Positions 7,392 to 12,863 of a DNA stretch of 13,641 nt are shown one piece after another (the stretch's first letter is position 1; every line of letters starts with the position of its first letter). Origin of the DNA: Methanocorpusculum sp. GTDB lineage: Archaea; Halobacteriota; Methanomicrobia; Methanomicrobiales; Methanocorpusculaceae. The stretch covers positions 1 to 13,641 of the forward strand of contig DALTWQ010000031.1 in the NCBI GenBank assembly GCA_029987025.1, read 5' to 3'. The position numbers were made by a program, and so were the translations under genes. The notes beneath the pieces were generated by a model. That model saw only the letters and a program-made list of their open reading frames with translations, searched no databases and was not told where the DNA came from.

Positions 7392-8090
7392 TTATGGTGC
7401 AGGAAATCCTAAATCCCTGCAGATTTTATCGAGCGGCAGATTTTTGTGCGTAACCGCGACACGCAACGTTTCATCGTTGGCAATTACGTGAGCCAAGCAG
7501 GTCATGCCGTAACCCTGGAATACTGCAGCTGCTTCGGGCATTACCGATAATATCTCAGTTACCTTCGAGTCCGCAGAAAGAACAGATGCGGCCGGTTCTT
7601 TTTCCTCTTCGTGAGCTGCTTTTTCTGCTTCGCGGAGAATTATGCGTGCCGCCGTTTCAGCAGCGTCGCCGGTAAGATTTACACAATGTTTTGCATGTTC
7701 TGCAGAGCCGATTTCGAGCGAATGTGTCAGGACACGACAGCATACGGCTTTGTGTTTCGCCGTAAAATCCTCATGTAGTTCTGCGGCAAGTTTCAGACAG
7801 GCTGCAGCCTTTACCAGTTCAGATGATTTCTCACGTCCGAACAAGATACCCAAAGCACAGACAGCACTGCTTACCGCGCCGCAGAGACAGCCTCTGCCTC
7901 CGATACCGACCGGAAAGCCTGATACGGCGGCGATGATGTACTCCGGGATATCCGGGAAGAATGCTTTTCTGAGAGCGAACATTACCGCTTCGGAACAGTT
8001 GAATTTTGCTGTCTGAAACAATGTTTCAGCTTCCTTGCGGATTTCTAAAGCGTCTGCTCCGGAATAATGAAAATAAATAGGAAGAGTCAT
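7392..8090 (-). CDS. C_GCAxxG_C_C family redox protein with C-terminal DUF1858 domain
   Basis: This 232-residue, probably cytoplasmic protein has two parts. Residues about 15-145 fit the C_GCAxxG_C_C putative redox-active family: NCSEAV with C32, then GGRGCLCGAVSSAVCALG with C68, C70 and C78, then a vicinal pair C117-C118 and C136. After an Ala/Glu-rich linker, residues about 165-232 fit DUF1858, the domain found at the start of ScdA-like proteins and next to sulfur genes, here including VMPEAAAVFQGYGMTCLAH. The family is thought to bind metal clusters or act in thiol redox chemistry, but no reaction is established. The start at 8090 follows GGAAGAG after the OsmC stop with a 15-nt gap, so it is the last gene of the minus-strand group. 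The fusion suggests a role in sulfur transfer or redox, which is inference. Confidence 0.75.
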   Translation of the reverse strand: MTLPIYFHYSGADALEIRKEAETLFQTAKFNCSEAVMFALRKAFFPDIPEYIIAAVSGFPVGIGGRGCLCGAVSSAVCALGILFGREKSSELVKAAACLKLAAELHEDFTAKHKAVCCRVLTHSLEIGSAEHAKHCVNLTGDAAETAARIILREAEKAAHEEEKEPAASVLSADSKVTEILSVMPEAAAVFQGYGMTCLAHVIANDETLRVAVTHKNLPLDKICRDLGFPAP

Positions 8091-8105
8091 ATTCTCTTCC
8101 GAAAA

Positions 8106-8627
8106 TCAGGCTCTCTTTGCGGTAAGCGTCAGAGGAATTGCGTTTCTTACGGTATACATTGCCATACAGCCGCTGAGTGCTGCATTCTTGAGCATCTCAA
8201 TCTGCTCATCGGTTGCCTGTTCACTTTTGACGTTGAAGGTGATGCGGTATGCTCCGACAAGCGGCTGGTCGCCTAACTTGAACTGTGCGTGGTAGTCAAG
8301 GTCTGCTTCGATGTCGGTTGTGAGTGCATCAATTTTGATGCCGTTTTTAGCTGCCGCGGTCATGAATGTTGCAGATGCACAGCCGCAGATCCAGAACAGA
8401 CCGTAAGCCATCGGAGACGGGTAGTTTCCGAGTTTTTCGAAGTTGGGGTGTGCTAATGCGAATTTGACCGGTCCGTTGTCGGTCTTTGCAGATGCAGTAA
8501 ACTGCGGTCCGTTCTCGTCAAATTCCCAGTTTCCGGTCATGTGAGTGGTAAACAGTGCTTCGTTGTCATCTGCTTTGATTTCAGCTTCGTACTGTTTTAC
8601 CTGGTCTAAGTCGATGTTGTTAAGCAT
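8106..8627 (-). CDS. OsmC/Ohr-family thiol protein
   Basis: This 173-residue protein matches OsmC-like proteins: a beta-rich N-terminus, then PSPMAYGLFWICGCASATF with C81 and C83, the helix after it, and SGCMAMYTVRNAIPLTL with C154 near the end. OsmC/Ohr enzymes use two cysteines to reduce organic hydroperoxides, and several OsmC-like proteins sit in TusA-containing sulfur clusters with unproven roles. C83 and C154 align with the usual pair; C81 is an extra. AAAGGTG lies 7 nt before the ATG at 8627. It precedes the C_GCAxxG gene by 15 nt, so the two are co-transcribed. Whether it acts on peroxides or on a sulfur carrier cannot be told from sequence. Confidence 0.8.
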   Translation of the reverse strand: MLNNIDLDQVKQYEAEIKADDNEALFTTHMTGNWEFDENGPQFTASAKTDNGPVKFALAHPNFEKLGNYPSPMAYGLFWICGCASATFMTAAAKNGIKIDALTTDIEADLDYHAQFKLGDQPLVGAYRITFNVKSEQATDEQIEMLKNAALSGCMAMYTVRNAIPLTLTAKRA

Positions 8628-8770
8628 GAGTATACACCTTTATGGTTTGATTAAAAGATTAAGTGATTGATTAAGGATGTATGGTCAGGTGAACTGACAG
8701 GTGTTGTTCCGCGGAAATGGTATGAGGTTTTGCTGGTGCTTAGTATGTCTGATAAGTTCGTATGGTTGAT
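8628..8770 (-). promoter_or_regulatory. Promoter-like spacer upstream of the OsmC gene with short repeats
   Basis: No gene is seen. On the minus strand TTTTAATCAAA (about 8647-8657) lies some 25 nt before the ATG and could act as a TATA element, giving a short leader with the AAAGGTG site. The hexamer GATTAA (plus strand) occurs three times at 8649, 8657 and 8669. GTCAG/CTGAC (8684-8688, 8694-8698) forms a small inverted repeat, CAGGTG recurs at 8686 and 8698, and TTCCGCGGAA at 8707-8716 is a perfect palindrome. These could be operator elements, and the spacer suggests OsmC has its own promoter. Confidence 0.35.
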
Positions 8771-9004
8771 TTATTTTCCGCGTTTTTTTCTGTCCGGCTG
8801 AGGAGTAAGCGTAATTTCATAGGTATCAGGTTCTGTGCGTTCTGCCACAGATACATCATACCCTGATTTCGGGAATGCTCCTTCAACGGTATTCACCTGG
8901 GTTTTTGTTCCAAGGAAGGTAAATGCACCGTCTGTTTTTTTGAGAGCTACTTTGAGCTTCAGCATCAGGTAGGTGCATGATTCCTCCCGGAAATCTTCAG
9001 TCAT
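8771..9004 (-). CDS. Divergent TusA-like protein lacking the CPxP motif
   Basis: This 77-residue protein aligns without gaps to the neighbouring TusA over the first helix: SCTYLMLKLKVALKK against VCPFCVLEVDKALKT, with C10 in the same position in both. The alternating strand/helix pattern and the final YEITLTP (against WEITISK) also agree. The Pro after the active Cys is replaced by Thr, so the canonical CPxP is lost. TusA-family proteins carry persulfide sulfur on this Cys; here the Cys is kept but the motif is degenerate. A basic tail (DRKKRGK) is added. The ATG at 9004 lies 20 nt after the TusA stop without an obvious ribosome binding site, so translation may depend on coupling. It is the last gene of the YeeE-TusA group. 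Confidence 0.6.
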   Translation of the reverse strand: MTEDFREESCTYLMLKLKVALKKTDGAFTFLGTKTQVNTVEGAFPKSGYDVSVAERTEPDTYEITLTPQPDRKKRGK

Positions 9005-9024
9005 TACTAACTGATTAGTGAGTA

Positions 9025-9243
9025 TTAGTTTTTAGAGATTGTGATTTCCCACAGTCCGTTTTCGACCATTTCGGTCTTGCACTGCAGTTTTTTAATGCCG
9101 CAGTACTCAGGGATGGAGGCGGTTGCTGCCGGTGCGTGGTCGCATCTGACAACAAGGGTTTCTCCTGCAGGGAGTGTTTTTAATGCTTTGTCCACTTCTA
9201 ATACACAGAAGGGACATACTTTTCCGGTAATGTCGAGATTCAT
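9025..9243 (-). CDS. tusA: TusA/SirA-family sulfur carrier protein
   Basis: This 72-residue TusA-fold protein has the motif CPFC at residues 10-13 (CPxC in place of the usual CPxP), followed by VLEVDKALKTL and a strand-helix-strand ending in WEITISKN. TusA proteins accept persulfide sulfur on the first Cys and pass it on for tRNA thiolation, molybdenum cofactor or other pathways; TusA-like YeeD/TsuB and YedF work with YeeE/YedE membrane proteins. I chose the ATG at 9243 because AAAGGTGA lies 7 nt upstream. An alternative TTG at 9267 would add eight residues encoded by the binding site itself. The site overlaps the stop of the upstream YeeE gene (9257-9259), indicating coupled translation. Confidence 0.88.
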   Translation of the reverse strand: MNLDITGKVCPFCVLEVDKALKTLPAGETLVVRCDHAPAATASIPEYCGIKKLQCKTEMVENGLWEITISKN

Positions 9244-9256
9244 TTTCAGTTCACCT

Positions 9257-9748
9257 TTAAAGTCCAATCATGGTAAAGAAGTTTCCAACCCATCCGCCGA
9301 TGAATGCGGTAAAGACAATTGCTCCGATAAGAAGTCCTACGAAGAAGAATAATGCTTTGATGTTTCCTTCTGCGGTCATGACGAGCTGTCTGAGCGGACA
9401 TCCGCCGAGAAGAACGCCTAAGAGACCTGCGAAGATACCGCCGACAATCATGCAGATGACGGTTGCTGCAACGGAAAGTCCGGCCGGAGCGCCTCCGATT
9501 GCGGTAAAGCCGTTGTTGATTACCCAGAAGAATCCTCCGTATGCGCTCGGGAAGATTAATGAGAAGATTAAGTAGAAGACGAATGCGGAAAGAATCAGTA
9601 CGATGTATCCTTTCAGGAGACGGGTCTGTCTGAAGAGGATGAAGTCTCTGATACCTCCGATTGAACAGAATCCGGAGCGCTGTCCGAGCCATCCGATGAT
9701 GAGACCTAATACTAAGGTTGCAATGGGAATAAGCCAGATTAAATCCAT
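9257..9748 (-). CDS. YeeE/YedE-family membrane protein, second half-size subunit
   Basis: This 163-residue membrane protein has about five hydrophobic segments and the family signatures GQRSGFCSIGGIRDF (C28, R34, D35) and LGGCPLRQL (C117). Full-length YeeE/YedE proteins (about 330-400 residues) have this Gly-Cys/Arg-Asp plus GCPxR arrangement twice. Here one copy is in this protein and the other in the gene upstream, so the two probably assemble as a heterodimer. YeeE (TsuA) imports thiosulfate using conserved cysteines; YedE/FdhT relatives are linked to selenium metabolism. The start at 9748 has a strong GGAGG site 8 nt away and lies 1 nt after the stop of the preceding gene. Location next to tusA supports sulfur-compound uptake; the true substrate is not known. 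Confidence 0.85.
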   Translation of the reverse strand: MDLIWLIPIATLVLGLIIGWLGQRSGFCSIGGIRDFILFRQTRLLKGYIVLILSAFVFYLIFSLIFPSAYGGFFWVINNGFTAIGGAPAGLSVAATVICMIVGGIFAGLLGVLLGGCPLRQLVMTAEGNIKALFFFVGLLIGAIVFTAFIGGWVGNFFTMIGL

Positions 9749-9749
9749 G

Positions 9750-10286
9750 TTACTTTCCTCCCATTCTCTTTAATGCAATTTTAACTCCGATGAAGACACC
9801 GACGACGATGGCGATTAATCCGATGAATGCAACTGCATCACCGTAGCCGACACGAAGGGCGATACGGTACGGGCATGCTCCCATTAATAAAGCGCAGACC
9901 ATGAAGAGGAATCCGCCGATAGTGTATTTTACACAGGATCCGACGGATGCTTTTTTGACTCTGAACTCTTTGTAGACAAGAGCTGCAATGAATGCGCCGA
10001 CTAATACACCGAGGATGGTTAATACCGGAACTGCGCCTGCTGCAATGGCTGCTGAAGAGATGGGTGCCATTCCTAAGCTTGTTCCGAAGATGCCGTTCCA
10101 GATGCTGTTGATTAAATCACGGGTGTGGCATGCGACACAGAATCCGTATGCAACAGGTCCTTTGCCGGTTGCACCGAGATAGAAGAGATACTGCACGAAT
10201 GCAGCGCCTAAACCGATGATTGCTCCTGCAACCCACGGTTTCTTAAGAATCTTGTCGATTCCTTTGTTTGCAAGTGACTTTGTCAT
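9750..10286 (-). CDS. YeeE/YedE-family membrane protein, first half-size subunit
   Basis: This 178-residue membrane protein is the first gene of the minus-strand cluster. It has a short basic N-terminus, several hydrophobic segments, the motif GFCVACHTRDL (C50, C53, R56, D57) and LLMGACPYRIALRVG (C138, R141), which are the paired YeeE/YedE signatures. It and the following gene are half the size of canonical YeeE and are separated by 1 nt, as expected for two parts of one transporter. The likely role is uptake of thiosulfate or another reduced sulfur (or selenium) compound for the TusA proteins encoded downstream. C118 and C131 are further cysteines in the hydrophobic part. The ATG at 10286 has no strong binding site and lies close behind an AT-rich promoter, so a short leader is likely. 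Confidence 0.85.
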   Translation of the reverse strand: MTKSLANKGIDKILKKPWVAGAIIGLGAAFVQYLFYLGATGKGPVAYGFCVACHTRDLINSIWNGIFGTSLGMAPISSAAIAAGAVPVLTILGVLVGAFIAALVYKEFRVKKASVGSCVKYTIGGFLFMVCALLMGACPYRIALRVGYGDAVAFIGLIAIVVGVFIGVKIALKRMGGK

Positions 10287-10493
10287 GTGATAATCTCATT
10301 AGTCTCTAATTAATATTAATATATTTGCATAATGTTAAATATATGAATTAACTGAGTGTGGATTAAAAACAATTAATATATAATAATTACCCACAACACG
10401 CAGGCATTTAAAAATATTATCCATATTTGTGATGTGTATATTTATATGATGATAGATTAGATATATACACATGTTATCTCTAACCGGAGGCAG
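10287..10493. promoter_or_regulatory. AT-rich divergent promoter region between the yeeE and cysteine desulfurase units
   Basis: This roughly 207-nt region separates two divergently transcribed units. Toward the plus strand, TTTATATGAT at 10441-10450 is a probable TATA box, and GGAGG at 10486-10490 is the ribosome binding site. Toward the minus strand, the AT-rich run at about 10306-10330 is placed for a TATA box with a very short leader. It contains the perfect palindrome ATTAATATTAAT (10309-10320) and a related AATTAATATATAATAATT stretch at 10371-10388, which may be regulator sites for joint control of both units. No gene is supported. Confidence 0.5.
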
Positions 10494-10496
10494 ATG

Positions 10497-11696
10497 ATGT
10501 TTTCCGCGGAAGAAATCAGGGCAGATTTTCCTATTCTGGAACATATTGTCTATCTGGATAATGCCGCCACCTCCTTATCGCCGCGTCAGGTGGTTGAAGC
10601 ACAAAGCGATGCGGAGTTTCATTACCGTGCGAATGTGGGCCGCGGTGTGCACCGCTTAGGACGGCTTGCGACGCATAAGTTTGAGGAGTCGCGTGAGGTT
10701 GTGCAGAAGTTTTTCGGCGGAGAGTCAGGGAAACTTGCATTTACCCGCAATACAACAGAGTCAATAAATCTTGTTGCTCACGGTCTTTCCTGGAATACGT
10801 CTGATAGAATTATTGTTCCGCTGCAGGAGCATCACTCAAATATTCTGCCATGGTTTTCGCTCGAACGTGAGGGTAAAATTGCCGGTGTTGATGTAGTAGG
10901 CGGGACTGACGGCATGATTTCGCCTGAAGATATTGCAGCCGCTGTTACAAAGGATACACGCATGATAGCTGTCGGTCATGCATCGAATGTGTTCGGAACG
11001 GTTGCTCCGGTAAAAGAAATTGCAAAAATCTGCCGCGAAGAAGACATTCTCCTGCTCGTTGACGGCGCACAGACGGCACCGCATCTTCCAATCAATCTCA
11101 AAGAACTCGGCTGTGACTACTTCTGTTTCTCGGGACACAAAATGATGGGACCTATGGGTATCGGCGGCCTCTGGATGGCTGAGGATGCGCCTGAAATTCA
11201 GCCGCTTTATTCCGGCGGGGGTATGGTTGGAACGGTTACCGAACACTCGTTTACTACAGCAGGAGGTACTGCACAGTATGAAGCGGGAACGCCGAATGTC
11301 ATAGGTTCAATCGGTCTTGCAGAGGCCTGCCGGTATCTGACGCGTCTTGGAATGAAGGATGTTGCCGCTCACTCTGAAGCGCTCGGCAGAAAAATGTGCA
11401 GGGATTTAGGCGAAATCGAGGGCGTTACAGTCTATACGCCTTCCGGTGCGCAGTTGACCGGGTCTGTGTCATTTACGGTCGAAGGCGTTCATCCGCACGA
11501 GGTTGCCTACTTCCTTGACGAAGCAGCGGCAATTATGGTGCGGTCCGGCGAGCACTGCTGTCAGCCGCTGATTCACAAACTGCTTCCCGGAAAGACCGGA
11601 GGTACCGTTCGTGCATCAGCGTACTGCTACAACACAGAAGACGACATTGATTTGCTGACGGCAACAGTTGAAGAGATTGCACATATGGTGATATGA
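10497..11696 (+). CDS. sufS: Class II cysteine desulfurase (SufS/CsdA-like)
   Basis: This PLP enzyme takes sulfur from cysteine and leaves a persulfide on an active-site Cys. Family landmarks are YLDNAATSLSP near the N-terminus, TRNTTESINLVAHGL, HHSNILPW, VDGAQTAPH, the PLP lysine in FSGHKMMGPMG (K215 from this start) and the catalytic Cys in VRSGEHCCQPL (C354, followed by another Cys). The RxGxHCxQP form marks the SufS/CsdA class. The length of 399 is normal. ATGs occur at 10494 and 10497; GGAGG at 10486-10490 is 3 nt from the first and 6 nt from the second, so I take the second. It is the first gene after the divergent promoter and is coupled to the FdhD-like gene. Selenocysteine lyase activity is possible within this class. 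Confidence 0.9.
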   Translation: MFSAEEIRADFPILEHIVYLDNAATSLSPRQVVEAQSDAEFHYRANVGRGVHRLGRLATHKFEESREVVQKFFGGESGKLAFTRNTTESINLVAHGLSWNTSDRIIVPLQEHHSNILPWFSLEREGKIAGVDVVGGTDGMISPEDIAAAVTKDTRMIAVGHASNVFGTVAPVKEIAKICREEDILLLVDGAQTAPHLPINLKELGCDYFCFSGHKMMGPMGIGGLWMAEDAPEIQPLYSGGGMVGTVTEHSFTTAGGTAQYEAGTPNVIGSIGLAEACRYLTRLGMKDVAAHSEALGRKMCRDLGEIEGVTVYTPSGAQLTGSVSFTVEGVHPHEVAYFLDEAAAIMVRSGEHCCQPLIHKLLPGKTGGTVRASAYCYNTEDDIDLLTATVEEIAHMVI

Positions 11697-11697
11697 C

Positions 11698-12357
11698 ATG
11701 GCAGTTATGAATACAGATATGAAGAAAAATACATACGGAGAATTTCCGGTACAGATTATTGTAAACGGACGAGCGGCTCTGACGATTATGACGCACGCTG
11801 AAAGCGCTGCGGAACGGGAGGAACTTGTTCTGGGCGCTTTGTTTACGGAGCGTGTTGTTGCGTCGCTTGATGATGTTGAGTCAGTTCTCATTAACGACGC
11901 TCAGGCAAGTGTTGTAACAAAAGACCCATACACCATTCTTCTTTCACGAAAGACGGTTTTAGCCGGATGCGGTGGCGCATCTTCGTTTCTCGACAACGGA
12001 AAACTCGGCAGAGTAACTTGCGGATACACTGTTTCCGAAGAGGTATGCACAGCGGCGGCTGATAAAATCCCGGAATCTGTCTGGTATTTCGCAGGTCTTT
12101 TTTCCGCGGACGGCACGCTTATCTGTTCAGCGGATGATATTACCGCTCAGAATGCAGCAGACAGAATTATCGGTTCTGCTCTTAAGGCCGGAGTAAATCC
12201 GGCAGAGACGTTTGCGGTTTTACGCGGGAACTGTACGGTTGAGACGATGCGAAAGATTATCATCGCAAAAATTCCGGTGCTTGTTGCCGCAGGTGATATC
12301 ACGCTTGCAGCTCTGGAGACAGCATCTGAAGCCGGTGTTCGGATTATCAGAGGATAA
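11698..12357 (+). CDS. fdhD: Divergent FdhD-like sulfurtransferase
   Basis: FdhD accepts sulfur from a cysteine desulfurase and delivers it to the molybdenum/tungsten cofactor of formate dehydrogenase. This 219-residue protein follows the family along its length: FPVQIIVNGRAALTIMTH, EELVLGALFTERVV, WYFAGLFSADGTLICSADD and KIPVLVAAGDITLAALETA. It is shorter than the usual 250-280, and two hallmark motifs are altered. The CGxCG loop is reduced to GCGGASS with a single Cys (C91), and the EDIGRHNAVDK-type motif is DDITAQNAADR (147-156), lacking Gly-Arg-His. It starts 1 nt after the cysteine desulfurase stop, with GGTGAT 5 nt upstream, so the two are coupled; in-frame ATGs at codons 4 and 8 are alternatives. 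It may serve another enzyme or be a sulfur carrier of changed function. Confidence 0.72.
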   Translation: MAVMNTDMKKNTYGEFPVQIIVNGRAALTIMTHAESAAEREELVLGALFTERVVASLDDVESVLINDAQASVVTKDPYTILLSRKTVLAGCGGASSFLDNGKLGRVTCGYTVSEEVCTAAADKIPESVWYFAGLFSADGTLICSADDITAQNAADRIIGSALKAGVNPAETFAVLRGNCTVETMRKIIIAKIPVLVAAGDITLAALETASEAGVRIIRG

Positions 12358-12382
12358 AAACCCCCCTCAAACAAAAAGCAGA

Positions 12383-12434
12383 TGTACAGTTGAAGCAGGT
12401 TGTTCCCGCTTCAGTACACAAAAAAATATTTTTC
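12383..12434. terminator. Shared hairpin terminator between convergent units
   Basis: TGTAC-AGT-TGAAGC (12383-12396, 3-nt bulge) pairs with GCTTCAGTACA (12408-12418) as an 11-bp stem. On the plus side it is followed by AAAAAATATTTTT (12421-12433). On the minus side it is followed by TCTGCTTTTTG. It sits in the 83-nt gap between the FdhD-like gene and the hydrogenase operon end and can serve both directions. A C6 run at 12361-12366 also lies in this gap. Confidence 0.55.
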
Positions 12435-12440
12435 CTGTCC

Positions 12441-12863
12441 TTACTCAATAATCTGCGTCTCGGCAAACCGGTCTTCAGCGGCGAGCAGGTACTCAGACCC
12501 CTGTGACAGCGCCTTCTTCGAGCAGATATCGATGCACTGACCGCAGAAGATACAGTTTCCGACATAGATTCTGATTCTCTTCTGCGGCCTTTCGCCCTCT
12601 GCTGCAGAATATACAACCTGCTCAATCGCATGAGCAGGACAGACCTTCTGACACAGGCCGCAGCCGTTGCAGACCGCACGGTCATAGAGCAGTTTTCCGC
12701 GCTGATTTAATGGAGATTCAACCGGCGGATGAATCTCAGCTTCGCCCACGCTGACTTTTGCAAGGAAACCGGTAATCGTCTTGGGCAGATGTTTTGCCGG
12801 GAACAGATTTGTGGCAGGTTTTTTAAACGCCTGCTTTACAATCTCCGGAAGCATAGGAAGCAT
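12441..12863 (-). CDS. mbhN: MbhN-like ferredoxin subunit of membrane-bound [NiFe] hydrogenase
   Basis: This 140-residue protein carries two [4Fe-4S] cluster motifs: C65-x2-C68-x2-C71-x3-C75-P and C104-x2-C107-x2-C110-x3-C114, the second followed by Ser where Pro is usual. It is the electron-transferring NuoI/MbhN-type subunit that links ferredoxin to the hydrogenase core. The N-terminus (LPEIVKQAFKKPATNLFP) closely resembles the start of Pyrococcus MbhN as I recall it, which favours Mbh over Ech or Eha types. Compared with that protein it has an insertion of about 20 residues between the N-terminal motif and the first cluster. Its ATG directly follows the stop codon of the MbhM gene with no gap. 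It is the last gene of the unit before the shared terminator. Confidence 0.85.
   Translation of the reverse strand: MLPMLPEIVKQAFKKPATNLFPAKHLPKTITGFLAKVSVGEAEIHPPVESPLNQRGKLLYDRAVCNGCGLCQKVCPAHAIEQVVYSAAEGERPQKRIRIYVGNCIFCGQCIDICSKKALSQGSEYLLAAEDRFAETQIIE

Noticed and set aside
8949..8995. Strong GGGAGG followed by ATG inside the TusA-like gene, suggesting a different start or frame
   Set aside because: That ATG is out of frame with the TusA-like protein and gives only about 31 codons with no features; the longer frame aligns with TusA.
9244..9267. TTG start extending TusA by eight residues
   Set aside because: The extension is encoded by the AAAGGTGA binding site region and the stop of the upstream gene; the ATG at 9243 is correctly spaced.
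10125..10139. CVACH in the first YeeE half resembles a c-type heme motif (CxxCH)
   Set aside because: It coincides with the YeeE/YedE Gly-Cys...Arg-Asp signature, lies in a polytopic membrane protein without an export signal, and the paired subunit has CSIGG at the same place. No cytochrome maturation genes are nearby.
10502..10511. TTCCGCGGAA palindrome at the start of the cysteine desulfurase gene, also at 8707-8716
   Set aside because: At 10502 it lies within codons for Phe-Ser-Ala-Glu and a near copy at about 12106 is also coding, so the recurrence is more likely codon usage than a shared operator.
10836..11246. 136-codon minus-strand frame inside the cysteine desulfurase gene
   Set aside because: It overlaps the catalytic core of a well-conserved enzyme on the other strand; the translation is His/Asn/Cys-rich with no family features.
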